Shown here: positions 38,511 through 48,428 of the stretch, one piece after another
Layout of the letters: every line of letters begins with the position of its first letter
Numbering within the stretch: the first letter of the stretch is position 1
From: Chara braunii
Lineage: Eukaryota; Streptophyta; Charophyceae; Charales; Characeae
Reading direction: 5' to 3'
Length of the DNA: 48,428 nt
Assembly (NCBI GenBank): GCA_003427395.1
Contig: BFEA01000652.1
Span: forward strand, 505,341 to 553,768
Position numbers and translations under genes: made by a program
Notes under the pieces: model-generated
Told to the model about the DNA's origin: nothing
Seen by the model: the letters and a program-made list of their open reading frames with translations, nothing else
Database searches by the model: none

Positions 38511-41090
38511 AGGAGGGGGAGGGGGGAAAAACTCCCTCCTCCAAGCCCATTGGCTGTTTGATTTGTTGATTATCTGAAGCTCGGAGTTGTTCATCAGTAT
38601 TATCTTCCTCCTGATGAGACTGATCCTGTGCTGGTCCCAGAGATTGAGATGATTCTCCTATCATGGGACCAGCTGGAGGAGTGGTAATCACTTGTCGATG
38701 CTGCTCTGTAACCCCATCCTCTTCCCCCTGCAACACTAGGGGCTGAAAGCGATTTTGTAGGCTAGGTAGGTTAGTTGTTTTCCTCCGGAGTGTGTGATTA
38801 AACCTAGTGAAGACTATTGACAACAATTTGGCACAGACAGAATCTTAGGTAACACCCAGCGGGGGCTCTTCAAGTTGAAGAAAAATTATTTCAAAACTTT
38901 TACTACTTCCCACCATAAAGATTAAATCTTCAAAGATTTGAGGCCAAGAAATGTTGGTCAAATTGGAGTGTTGATTCTTCAGATTGCACAGCAACCAATC
39001 TGTTATTGGAGGGCAAAAATTTTCACATCCAGAGAGAAAGTAGAATCAGAGTTGTCGGCAGACATAACCGCTGGGGGAGGAGCGCAGGGCTGAACAGACT
39101 CAACATCCATTTGTTCCTTGCCGAAAACATCCCTTAAAGGGTCTACATCCATTGGGACCCCCTCAGATTCAGAGTCTGGTTTTCCCGATTCTTCTATTTG
39201 CATTCCTTCACTCCTCATTACACCCCTTCTTTCAGTTTCCTTCGCCAGAACAGTGTTCTTATATGATGCCTCAGATTGGTTACTTGAGAGGGAGACATCT
39301 TTCTGTTTCACTGCGCCCTTCTCTTTTACATCCCTCCATTCTGAAACTCCTCCAGTACCACTTTTTGGCAGGTAGTATGTCGCCTTCGGGCCCAAGGACC
39401 TCTCCGCATTACCGAATGGTGGGGTAGCCAAACCTTTATGTTTCTGATTTTTCTGGCTCCCCACCTCCTTCCCTGGCTGCATCATCTCAAAATCCCCAGT
39501 ACCAATGTTCTGGACTCCTTGCATTATTTCTCCTTTGTTTGTCTGAACTTTTGTTCCAGACACCTGACCCTGCCTGTTTTGACTGTTCTGTGATGTCTTT
39601 CCCACTTGAGGTAAGGGTTGAGGTTGGGGGGGAGGCGATTGAGGAGGGAGCCAGTCTGCTGGCGGGCGGGGAGATTTGTGAAAATCACTCCTTCCTTCCC
39701 AAACCCAGCTCACTGGTTGTCCCACCTGATTCAGGTCCTCACGATAGACCCATCCCTCATAACCAAATACCACTGGAAGCCATCTGTTGGGCCTTTGCAG
39801 ATCCAGTTTGAGACGCTGGTCTGGGGTGATCGCATGTTGGGGATGTTGGGGGCATGCATAGTCAGTATGAAGGTGACCATAAGCCTTAGTCTTAAAACAC
39901 CGGGGTCAGAATTTGTGTGCCGTGTGAATCTGATAGACCCGACCACCCATTTTAAATGGGATGATATCATCCAGTGAAAACAGTTGTTCTTTAGAAAGGT
40001 CTAGGGCCAACAAAAAGTAGTCATCCCTCTTCGCCACGTACGATGGCAGCGGGTTGATGAAGTCCACTATTTTAAATTGTTGTCCAAAATCATGAATGAA
40101 TGCTGCCTGGACTTCGATCGGGATGTGTCTGAATTCGACCCAGAAGAACTCCTTCTTCAGTTGGTCCCTCTTTTCCTCTGGGCCAACTTTCTCAAGAAGC
40201 CATAGGTAGATTCTGACCTCAGACTAATCCCATAGTATTTTCTTCCATTCGTCCATTCTGACCTTATCCTTGTCAAAGAGGCTCGGCACAGTAAAGACCG
40301 TAGGGGTAATTGGCTGGATTAGGAAGAACTCTCTTACTCCTTCAAACCCATCTCTCAGCGATTACAGTCTCTTACAAATAAATTTGATCTTGTCATTAAC
40401 TGACCTATAGACCGAATTATCATAGAAGATCCAGTTACTAGCATGTTCAGTGTAGACTGAATCACGTTGTACCAGCTTATCAGATGGATAAGACTTCATC
40501 AGAGTCTTCCTACCCCCTTGCTCAATCACCAGTTGTTCAGATGGAAGGAGGAAGAGCGAGAAAAAGTATGCCCTTGTTGAAGACAAATTCTTGAGAGGAA
40601 CCTGGAGGGGAACCGGAGGGATCAATCGAAGGACGCTGAATATTTAATGTTTTATTCTATAAGGATTCTTTCACTTTTTGTGCCCATGAAGGCTGCTTGA
40701 GATCCTGAGATGATGTGCTCCCCCTTTTAGTAGTACTCTGCAATGCTTGTTGAGGCTGGATTTTTTTCTGCATCCTTTCATCTTCAGTCAATACTTCCTC
40801 ATCATTCAAATCAATCCTTTCATGCATTATCAAGTCTCGTACAACGACAACATTCTCACTGTTGGTGCTGCTACTGGTATATGGTTGTGTAGGTTCTTCT
40901 CTTGCTGAGAACCCATGGTGCATGGAAGATGAAGCCAATGAGTTTAGACTTGATGCAGGAACAAAGGCTGCATGATGTGATAATTGGTCTGACCCACCAT
41001 TCCCTTCAAGTTGTTGCATTGAGCCAGAGGAAGAGGGCATGGCACTATTATCCTCCTGTGTGGACAACAATTTTTTCCTCTTTCCTAACA
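38350..41090 (-). pseudogene. LINE E2 ORF1, nearly complete, with CCHC-type knuckle
   Basis: The N-terminus (41085-40657) is Ser/Gln-rich, with basic GKRKK upstream and SWAQKVKESL at its end. Next comes a globular block (YTEHASNWIFYDNSVYRSVN, about 40470-40410) and a region with IPFKMGGRVYQIHT. The knuckle CFKTKAYGHLHTDYAC lies at about 39890-39845; its second Cys is Thr, while LINE C keeps that Cys. VFGYEGWVYRED, a Pro/Gln linker and PMDVDPLRDVFG (about 39150) follow, then the helical block DWLLCNLKNQHSNL (about 39000). Stops interrupt at least four places. It resembles plant LINE gag proteins that bind RNA. Confidence 0.72.
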
Positions 41091-41246
41091 GTCCCCCTGG
41101 GCATTTCGGCTCGTTGCTGTCACTCTTGGACGAGCATAGGGCAACGGACCAATCTGCTTAAACATTGCATGTCGCATTGTCCATTGGCAAAACAACATTG
41201 ATTTTGACCCTTTTGCCCGACGGAAATTCAGCTTCATTGTGAGAGG

Positions 41247-41400
41247 TGTATGTGTATGTGTATGTGTGTGTGTGCGTGTGTGTGTGTCTACAGTGTGTGT
41301 GTTTGTTTGTATGTGTGATTGTTTGTATGTATGCGTGTGTGTTTGTGTATTTGTGTGAGTGTTCCTGTGTGTGTGTAAAAGAGAGCATACGATTGTGTGT
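41247..41400. repeat. TG-rich microsatellite
   Basis: Interrupted (TG)n, TATG and TTTG units. The minus-strand frames rich in His and Thr over it are repeat artefacts. It lies just upstream of the E2 5' end. Confidence 0.9.
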
Positions 41401-42947
41401 GAATGAGGAGTAAGCAGATAATAGTGTTGAAGTGATTTGCGACTACTTTCACCCACAGTCACTCCTCAACCATTCATACATTCGGGGTCAAGGCAGTCCA
41501 TATGGAAGACGATCTCTCAAATAGGTTAGTACTTCCTTTTACTCATTGACCATCCAATCTAAACTCGATGGGTGAAGAGCATCTATCCTAATAGCAGCTC
41601 AATAAAGATTGAATTAGACTTGAGCACTATTGGAGCATGGGATGAGACTGATCATACAGATTCATTAGATAACTTAAAATAGATTACATTTTTATCCCGT
41701 CATGTAATTCCTGTGATTCCTAGATTCCTATGTCATGATTGTGAATATTTGATTGAACTGTTTTTTTTTATATTTAATTTTTTATTTTTTTTCGAAGCTG
41801 GCTTGGACCCCAAACAGGCAGGGGGGGAACATAGAGAGAATGAGGATACGGGGAGGCTTGAAATAGAGAGGAGGGAGCGCACCTTCTCAGATATCGATAT
41901 CTTTCATTGAGTCAGGTTGCCCTTCAATCCGCTCCAAAGTGATGACTGGAAACTCTGCTTCTCATCACTTTTCACCATTCCTGGCGGGATCAGCAATGTG
42001 TTCACTTACACAGTCCTCTCTCCAGCTTAACTCCTCCACAAAATCGTCAATTATCTCCTTCAATTCCCCCTGTAATACCTCTTCCGACAATCCTAAACAC
42101 TATTCCCGCCTTCCAACCTCCTGTTTCCAAAAAACAATAAATTCAACTCATCCTCTCTTCCTAAATACCAGTACTCGCTGTTTTCTGTAAGCCCTACCCT
42201 ATTCGGATCACAATTGAGCTTAGTCTCACCACCCAAGACTGAGGTAGCGATCCCCCCTATTTACCTATCTCACCACACAGTCTTAATCACTGCCCCCCCC
42301 CCCCCTTCGTCCTGTCGGTTCTATAAGGTCAGACACTCAAAATCCCAGAGAGCTTAGACTAATTTGTCATTCCCCAATCCTCTAATAGCATTGACCTAAT
42401 CATTGGGAAAAAACGATCGGAATATTTATATATAATTGGATTCAACTGACATTTTTTTCTAGTGAGACAGTGTTCAATACAGATGTCCTTGTTGATGACG
42501 TGGCACATCAAAAGGTCAAATTCCTCTCTCTTCCTTGCTATTATGCATCCACGTGTTCAACACTCTAAACAGTGGTCAGACGCCTTGAGAATTTCGCACA
42601 GACTTAATCGTTGTTTCCCCCCCTTCTACCTCTTAGATCCATAAGGTCAGCCACTCAACATCCGAAAAACACAACTAATTTACTATATTTGTAATCCCCA
42701 ATACTGGCCAATTATAGCTAATGTAGGCAGTGGAGAATCAGAAACTACACCTCCTGCAATTCAGACATCACGAGGCTATCTCCACTCTCCTTTACTAACA
42801 TTGGCTGGAAACAATACCTGAGACTGTGGACGGTTCTAGTTCTTCGGATATAAGGAATCTTACATGGAATTCATTCAACTGCTGACTGAGGGCAGAAGAT
42901 GAAAGTAGATTTTTCCAGAATTTCATAATGTTGATCTAAGAAGTGGT
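41401..42947. other. AT-rich stretch without a supportable gene
   Basis: Only short frames occur. A C-run lies at about 42293-42304. GACATTTTTTTCTAGTGA near 42448 resembles CACATTTTTTTCTAGTGA at 8366-8383 in the 5' part of LINE A, so a degraded piece of LINE ORF1 may be present. TGACGTGGCAC occurs at about 42496. Confidence 0.35.
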
Positions 42948-43424
42948 ATGGATTCACATCACCAATCACATACATCAACAAGACCCAGAGTGTGGGAGAC
43001 CGGCTCACCCCCTTCTACTCAGCATCTAGCTGAACCTGGTACCTCATCAATCTGTGACTTGGTGTCGCCACCCATCGCGATACTATCTGATGCTGATGCC
43101 TTATTTCACCTTGAAAACAAACCACTTACAATCTCTTGTTCATGTGTTGTAGTCAACATCAAGCAACCATTCCTCCTTCATGAAGAAAAAAACTCCCGAT
43201 GCACTTAATAATGTTTTGATAATCATGTAATACAATGCCCTGCTGAATTAAAATTATGCCATCGATGTATCACCCTTCAACGCCCACTTTGCCTTCACAG
43301 GGACAAAACCTCCGCTGATTCCATACACGTTGACGAAAGTCAATGCACAAGGTTATTCACCGTACTCATTACCACGACAGCTATAGAATCTTGGTCGCAG
43401 AATCAAGAAAGCAGTCTACGTTGA
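42948..43424 (+). pseudogene. Degenerate coding region with Cys/His cluster
   Basis: One frame starts at ATG 42948 (MDSHHQSHTSTRPRVWETGS) and runs to TAA TAA at 43206-43211. It then stays open to TGA near 43424. The second part holds Cys and His with knuckle-like spacing: C-PAELKL-C-HR-C-ITLQRPL-C-LH. Two adjacent stops in an otherwise open frame suggest a recently broken gene or retroelement gag. I do not recognise the family. Confidence 0.35.
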
Positions 43425-43464
43425 ACGAGCCTACACCCATCCGCTATCCTGCTTACCTCGATCT

Positions 43465-43501
43465 AGCGTGAAGCCACGTCAGCCTGTGACGTGGCGACGC
43501 T
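43465..43501. promoter_or_regulatory. ACGT-core palindrome
   Basis: GCCACGTCA and TGACGTGGC (43473-43495) flank a 5-base loop, with outer arms AGCGT and ACGCT. TGACGTGG is a bZIP-type binding core and the palindrome presents it twice. Regulatory use is inferred only. The stretch 43502-43875 shows no gene. Confidence 0.4.
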
Positions 43502-43879
43502 AAGAGTCTCTGTTCTCCGGCGCGCGTGCGCTAGGCGCATTTTGCCAACCGACCGTCTCACCTCATACCCAAGCCTCCCTCTACCCTACTCCCCTCAAAG
43601 AAGGTTGTTCCCCCAAAAAGCCTTCCTCAAGCTATCTCTGCCCTAGTCTGCCACCGCTAGTAGATGATGTTCCGCCTTCCATCTCTCCCAGCCCCAAAGT
43701 TGGACAGTCCCCCTTGTCCTCCCTTATTCCCTATAGGCAAACACTTCCCACCTTGTGTTTATCCTGCAAAAAAGAACTCTCCCCACTCAATTCATCCTGC
43801 CCTCCACGTCAGCAATCTTGTGGGGAGGATTTTTACAACCTCAAGTATAGAAAAGAACAGGGAAATAAGAATTGAGAGG

Positions 43880-43919
43880 TTGATGATGATGATGATGATG
43901 ATGATGATAATGATGATGG
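43880..43919. repeat. TGA/ATG trinucleotide microsatellite
   Basis: About eleven near-perfect trinucleotide units with two variants. The flanking sequence up to 44110 is rich in GATGA and shows no supportable gene. Confidence 0.9.
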
Positions 43920-44109
43920 TTGATGAAGCTGATGAAAATGAAAAACTCAATGAGATGATAACGACAAGAAATGCCCTAGGATGAAGAGACTGATGAATAG
44001 GTTAATGAGAAGAAGCAGCGCAGTAATGAGGAAGATCCACCGCACCCTGATGATGTCAACAATCGGCGTGAAGATGGCGGGAAGCGTCGTGCGGAATCAT
44101 TGAATTTAT

Positions 44110-44569
44110 GACGTCCTAGAAGAGCGCAATGATGACAGCGGCGCATTGCGCAATGAATATTTTTTTTATACGTTTTTTGATGTGCTATAAGCGCACGACA
44201 GCATGAAGAAGATGATGATGATCAGCATCGTAGGGGGGAAAATGTTGATGAAGATAATAACCGCTCAACTGCAGTATTGAGATGACGATAACCTGCAAGA
44301 GACAAAACAAACAATAGAACAAGGAAACGGCCTGATTACGACGCCCTAGAAGAGCGCAATGATGACAGCGGCGCATTGCGCAATGAATGTTTTTTTTATA
44401 CATTTTTTAATGTGCTATAAGCGTACGACAGCATGAAGAAGATGATGATGATCAGCATCGTAGGGGGAAAAATGTTGATGAAGATAATAACCGCCCAATT
44501 GCAATATTGAGATGATGATAACCTGCAAGAGACAAAACAAACAATAGAACAAGGAAACAGCCTGATGAA
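44110..44569. repeat. 230-bp tandem duplication
   Basis: 44110-44339 and 44340-44569 are adjacent direct copies, both starting GACG(T/C)CCTAGAAGAGCGCA. Each holds the palindrome CATTGCGCAATG and a T-run with TATA-like sequence. The differences I could see are transitions. The region 44570-45010 carries further GATGACCTCC-type degenerate repeats and only a doubtful minus frame. Confidence 0.85.
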
Positions 44570-45020
44570 AAGCTACTCCCATAATGATGACCTCCCTGAG
44601 GAAGAGCAGCTCCCCTAATGATGACCTCCTTGATGAAGAGTAGCTCCCCTATTGATGAGCTTGCTGACGAAGAACCGCTGCATCCCAGATGATGACCTCC
44701 CTGTTGATAATGACGGCCAGCACTGTGATGATGCTGACGAATAGCTCCCTGATGATCTCCCACCTCATACTCCAATTGTATGATAACCCTCACATTATGC
44801 ACTCCGTTGTAGTATGACGTCCAACACACTTCAGTCTCCATGGGGTTAACTCCACGTTCCTCCACCGACAGTTGGCTTGCACCAACTCGCTTCAAGTTGA
44901 GCAACTACAACCTCCTGCTGGGGCGTTAGCTATGGAGTACTTCATGCGGAAGTCAACAGAAGAATGATCGAGCAGCAGCTTTCGCCACCACTTTCCCGTC
45001 TTCATGTGACTCAGACCAGA

Positions 45021-45045
45021 TGCCACGTCAGCCCGTGACGTGGCA
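45021..45045. promoter_or_regulatory. ACGT-core palindrome, second copy
   Basis: TGCCACGTCA, a GCCCG loop, then TGACGTGGCA: perfect 10-bp arms. It matches the palindrome at 43473-43495 in arms and nearly in loop, but the flanks differ. A bZIP-type binding site is possible. Confidence 0.4.
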
Positions 45046-45139
45046 TGGCCTAGCACCTCTGGTTTATGCGCGTGCGTCAAGCACCACCTCCTACCCCCTC
45101 ACCACATCACCAGCATGCTCGCCCACTCGTGTTTACCCA

Positions 45140-45735
45140 CCAGCAGCCAGCGCCTTGCCCCATGAAAGCCGCCAGCGCCTCGCCACGTGTGAAAAACCAG
45201 CGCCTCGTCCCTCTCAAAAGGCCAGCGCCTCGCCACCTGTTGGCAGCCAGCGCCTCGCCACTCTTGAGCAACCAGCGCCACGCCTCCCAACCGTGACCAG
45301 CGCCTTGCCGCCATTGCGCAACCAGCGCCTCGCCACGGATTCGAATGTCGAGATTCAGTTTCGCCGCCAGAATGACCTTTTTTTTTTTTTCTTCTTCTCT
45401 CAAATTCTTTTTTCGCCTTTCACTACCTTCCTACCACTACTCCTAGAATTATATAGAGGGGACCCCTGCAAGCATAGGGCCTCGCCACCTGTTGGCAGCC
45501 AGCGCCTCGCCACTCTTGAGCAACCAGCGCCACGCCTCCCAACCGTGACCAGCACCTCGCCGCCATTGCGCAACCAGCGCCTCGCCACCGATTCGAATGT
45601 CGAGATTCAGTTTCGCCGCCAGAATTACCTTTTTTTTTTTTTTTNTTCTCTCAAATTCTTTTTTCGCCTTTCACTACCTTCCTACCACTACTCCTAGAAC
45701 TATATAGAGGGGACCCCTGCAAGCATAGGGCCTCG
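45140..45735 (+). repeat. Minisatellite within a tandem unit of about 251 bp
   Basis: A 25-28-bp minisatellite with core CAGCGCCTCGCCAC runs from 45140 to 45345. A larger unit (minisatellite end, T-run, then TATATAGAGGGGACCCC) is present at 45234-45485 and 45486-45736. A third unit begins with CCTCGCAAACGAGG. Frames across it (Arg, Pro, Ala-rich) are repeat artefacts. Confidence 0.82.
45450..45712 (+). promoter_or_regulatory. Two copies of a TATATAGAGGGGAC element
   Basis: TATATAGAGGGG lies at 45450-45461 and 45701-45712, once per repeat unit. It resembles both a TATA box and the plant RNA polymerase I initiator (TATA with a G-run). No rRNA sequence follows in the window, so this stays a weak suggestion. 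Confidence 0.25.
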
Positions 45736-45954
45736 CAAACGAGGCAACTCATGTTGCCCCCCGCCCCAACAGCGGTAGTCAGAGATGGGGTGGGGCCGCC
45801 CATGGGGGTCCGACTTTTTTTTTTTTTTTTTTTTTTCGGTGGGGGTCCGGCTAACGCAAAGACCGAGCATTTTGCCAGTAGCCGCCTCCCTTTCTCATCG
45901 TCCCCCACCCCTCACCAAGTAGCAGCAGAGGCTATGGCCAACACTCTCCCACAC

Positions 45955-46180
45955 ACTACACACAACCCACTCGCACTCACACTCACACTCACACCCGTGT
46001 TGGTCATAGACATACCCGTGTTGGTCATAGACATAGACCCCGCAAATACCAATCAGGGGTATCCAGAGGACTATCACATTCCGTTGGCACTAAGTACGCG
46101 GCAGGCGGCCATGGGGCTTGAACCCACAACCTCCTGAATGCCACTTGCATGCCCAACCAACTGAGTTAGGGCGCTGGATC
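45955..46180 (-). mobile_element. tRNA-derived SINE on the minus strand
   Basis: The minus strand shows an A box TAACTCAGTTGG (46169-46158) and B box GGTTCAAGCCC (46124-46114). A short body with an exact 21-bp tandem duplication (ATGTCTATGACCAACACGGGT on each strand sense, about 45990-46031) follows, then a (GTGTGA)n tail at about 45991-45960. The head has tRNA-like spacing but weak stems, so it is not a working tRNA. It is unrelated in body to the SINE pair at 19.5-20.9 kb. Confidence 0.65.
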
Positions 46181-48225
46181 CACTAGCAGCGTTGTACAAC
46201 ATGTGTGATGCTGAGTTTTTGCATTAAAAAAATGGTTTTCCCGATTTCTTGCAGATTTTAAAACCTCCTGTTTCTCTGAAGCAAAAGCATTTCCTGGCTT
46301 CTCCTGTGACCTGTCAGCCAATGAGCAAGGAGGCAGCGAATTCGTCGCCTGTTTTTTAGGATGAGTTCTTCAGTCAGCCAATGGGGTGCGTCCTCTGAAG
46401 GTCATTTTTCTGCTTTGCGGATCTTACGGAAGCTGAGAGCACGAGGAAGCAACGAGGTAGCAACAAGGAAACTTTGCAAAATCACCCCCCACCTCAAAAC
46501 TTGGCAAAAATGCAACGGATGAACAGTGGAATTCAAATTATAAAATCAAAAGAAGTAAGCCTTTCTAGAACGCGGATTGGTTGACACCCCCGACCACGAA
46601 ACTTCACGGTTTCACAAACAGGCGGCCCGTTGTCGGTGCGAATACCCTTACAAGGGTATCCGCCCTGGTTTTTGCAAGTGACAGAAAATAGTTTTGGTCT
46701 AGAGTCTAAGTATACCGCGCTAAGCGCGGCTGCGTCAGTAATTGCTTTGACAGGGTGGTTGACCGCAATAGCGAGTGCGTGGGCCCGCAGGTTTAAGGCG
46801 CGCAGGTTTGACAGGATTCTTTTCTGTTATTTTATCATAAAGCCGGCCCAGACCTCGGTCGTTTCGGTTGGTGATATTATTATTATTTATTAAGCAGGGA
46901 TTAAGGATACTTTCTTTTTTTATTAGTAGGTCAAGCGCGCGTGCGGAGAACGACCCCAACGACGGCATCTGCAATAACGGCGCGATTTCGTGTGGTGAGC
47001 GGGATGTCGTAGGATGGCGCGCGGGGCAAATATGGCATGGTATAAGCAAGCCGGCGTGGGCACTGAGAGCCGAGCAGCCGTTTTTGTTGGCCCAAAGCGC
47101 CGCGCCGCACTGTCTTATATGACACTCGGCGTGTTTTGGTCTCAGGCTTGGGCTATAGGTTACGGCATAGGACTGACATTACGAAGACTCAGGGATCGAG
47201 GCCAGCGGACGCCGGCGCGGTAGCTACAGCGGAGCATCGAGAAGGGAACCGACAGGGTTGAGGGTCGTCGGGCCATCCCCCTCGGTTTTCTGTTAACGGG
47301 CGTGGCGGCGGGGCCCGATCCGAGCTCTTTTTTATTTTAAGTTTTTTTTTTTTTTTTTTTCCTGGTTTTATTTATCGGGTCCCGTTCAAGGGCGCGGGAC
47401 CGCGATGGAATCGCGTGGGGGTGTGTCGCATTCGCGAGGTTGCCTGAAGTGCAATTACAAACTGTTCGTAGGCTGCGTCGGAGCCTCGCCCGGCTTTGGC
47501 TTGGGACGCGGTGCCGTGGGCGGAATACGGACAGAGGAGTTCAACGTGCATGCGANCCGGTGGGTGATTAGCCCACGAGGCGGAAGAAGACCAGAGTGGC
47601 GGAAAACCTCTGCGGGTGCGCCACCCGCCAACCACGACCCGCTGTAAGGAGTTTGACTATGAGTATGGCCGCGACACCCCTTCCTTCGCCCGGGTTCTTC
47701 AAAGTCCTCGCTTGAATATTTGTCGTCACCACCTGGCCCTGCGCAAGGGGGTCCCCGGGAAGGTGGGATAGGCCTGGGCAGTTGTGCCCTGGGCTTACAT
47801 TTCCCCGCAGCCGCGGTTGGCGATAAGAGGCCTCGGAAGAGCCATGCAATCGAGGCTCGAAAGGGCAGGAAATGTGTCATGGGCATGGCGGGTGGCACCG
47901 GCCAGGGGTTGGCCGATGGGCCGGGATCCTTCGATGGGCCGATCACTGTACCTCCCCGCCGGGCGTGGGTCCGGTCGAGCAGCACCAGGAAGCCGCGGGT
48001 AGAGCGGACAGCGTCACCGGGTTGAGCTACAACCGCAGGCGTAAAGTAGTAAGGAAAAGGTAGATAGCGGGGTGCCCCGGGAGATAGGCGCTGCTATGGG
48101 ATGAAGTGAACGAGGTGAGAATGGGAAAATAACGCAGTGGGCTGGTTGGCGCTGCGGGATGACGACCACTGGACAGCGCAGTGCCGTGTAGCAGCAAGGC
48201 GGTAGAGCATCGGGCAGATGGTGCA
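46181..48225. other. GC-rich region without recognised genes
   Basis: G+C rises clearly from about 46600. Frames of 60-176 residues occur on both strands but overlap and look compositional. A T-run lies at 47342-47360, followed by a hairpin GGTCCCG/CGGGACC at 47378-47401. I recognise neither a coding domain nor an RNA gene. It could be the edge of another repeat class or a spacer. Confidence 0.3.
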
Positions 48226-48428
48226 GTGACGGGTGAACCCGGACGCGGGCGGGCACCGGGTGCATGCGGGTGAGGAAACGGCCATGGCGCAGCAGGGACT
48301 GAGCCCGGACAGCGGGGGGCGGGCGCCGGGTGCATGTGGGTGATGAAACGGCCATGGCGCAGCAAGGAGTGAGCCCGGACAGCGGGGGGCGGGCGCCGGG
48401 AACATGCAACAAGGGGGAACGGGCTGCG
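48226..48428. repeat. 70-bp GC-rich tandem array, cut by the window end
   Basis: Units with GGGCGCCGGGTGCATG and AACGGCCATGGCGCAGCA start at period 70 (marker positions 48261, 48331 and 48401). At least 2.7 units are present. Spacer-type subrepeats of this kind occur in rDNA intergenic regions, but no rDNA is visible here. Confidence 0.85.

Larger units (their letters stand above)
37783..41100 (-). mobile_element. LINE E2, 5' half (ORF1 to middle of endonuclease)
   Basis: A minus-strand LINE running from about 41100 (ORF1 start) to 37783, where it stops inside the endonuclease at the end of LINE E1. Its 3' half is not found beyond E1 at 33000-33160, so it was lost or moved. ORF1 is of the same subfamily as in LINE C. 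Confidence 0.72.

Noticed and set aside
41085-41462. His/Thr-rich minus-strand ORFs
   Set aside because: They are translations of the TG microsatellite.
44452-44904. 150-codon minus-strand ORF
   Set aside because: Its C-terminal half translates degenerate GATGA repeats and part of the 230-bp duplication. Only the first 50 residues look protein-like, which is not enough.
45020-45697. 225-codon plus-strand ORF rich in Pro, Ala and Arg
   Set aside because: It is an open frame produced by the minisatellite and its duplication, running through two T-runs. No protein-like variation is seen.
46104-46180. Possible functional tRNA gene on the minus strand
   Set aside because: The acceptor and anticodon stems do not pair well and a SINE-like body with a simple-repeat tail follows.
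47455-47985. 176-codon minus-strand ORF and overlapping plus frames in the GC-rich end
   Set aside because: High GC removes stops on both strands. Overlapping frames are equally open, no domain is recognised and an N lies inside.
1-48428. LTR retrotransposons, including integrase or protease domains
   Set aside because: No integrase, aspartic protease or paired long terminal repeats could be recognised. All RT fragments have LINE-type motif order and partners.

Overview
The window is eukaryotic nuclear DNA made almost entirely of decayed non-LTR retrotransposons (LINEs), short hairpin-tailed retroelements, tRNA-derived SINEs, a small DNA transposon and nested tandem repeats. There is no prokaryotic gene organisation: no operons, no packed long ORFs, no rRNA, tRNA or CRISPR loci. 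The LINEs combine an APE-type endonuclease, a reverse transcriptase with FADD and NYRPI motifs, a CCHC-type ORF1 protein, a C-terminal zinc finger of the zf-RVT type and a poly(A) end. That combination is usual for L1-clade LINEs of plants, so I lean towards a streptophyte with a large, repeat-rich, CpG-methylated genome, possibly a charophyte alga. This is an inference of low certainty; no host gene visible here settles it.

Layout. 1-1.55 kb: hairpin-tail repeats and a 22-bp inverted repeat. 1.55-6.39 kb: LINE B (minus), 5' truncated, split by a 285-bp hAT-like MITE. 6.4-7.6 kb: dispersed repeats, another hairpin-tail element and a 10-bp minisatellite. 7.6-16.27 kb: LINE A (plus), the most complete copy, with ORF1 pieces, endonuclease, RT and zinc finger all recognisable but riddled with stops. 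A hairpin-tail element and a long foldback lie inside its 5' part. 16.2-17.4 kb: the longest uninterrupted reading frame that is not LINE-like. 17.7-22.8 kb: hairpin-tail elements, poly(A)-linked tandem units, two copies of a dimeric tRNA-related SINE, 113-bp tandem repeats and a tiny insertion with a 14-bp target-site duplication. 23-24.2 kb: nested tandem and inverted repeats. 24.4-28.0 kb: LINE D (plus RT fragment) abutting LINE C (minus), which has lost endonuclease and RT. 28.0-33.1 kb: tandem repeats, a LINE 5' fragment F (plus), a poly(A)-ended insertion, an assembly gap and dispersed repeats. 33.16-37.8 kb: LINE E1 (minus) with a 5' inversion of the twin-priming type. 37.8-41.1 kb: the 5' half of another minus LINE, E2. 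41.2-48.4 kb: microsatellites, ACGT-core palindromes, 230-bp, about 251-bp and 70-bp tandem arrays, a minus-strand SINE and a GC-rich end.

How the parts fit together. LINEs B, C and E1 end in the same conserved tail that also ends many short stand-alone copies, and a full tail copy closes LINE A. This suggests that LINE-encoded proteins mobilise the short elements. In the short elements the tail carries an extra hairpin whose stem sequence differs between copies yet stays self-complementary around a conserved loop. That covarying RNA-like structure is the most unusual signal in the window. No complete, functional protein-coding gene can be called with confidence.
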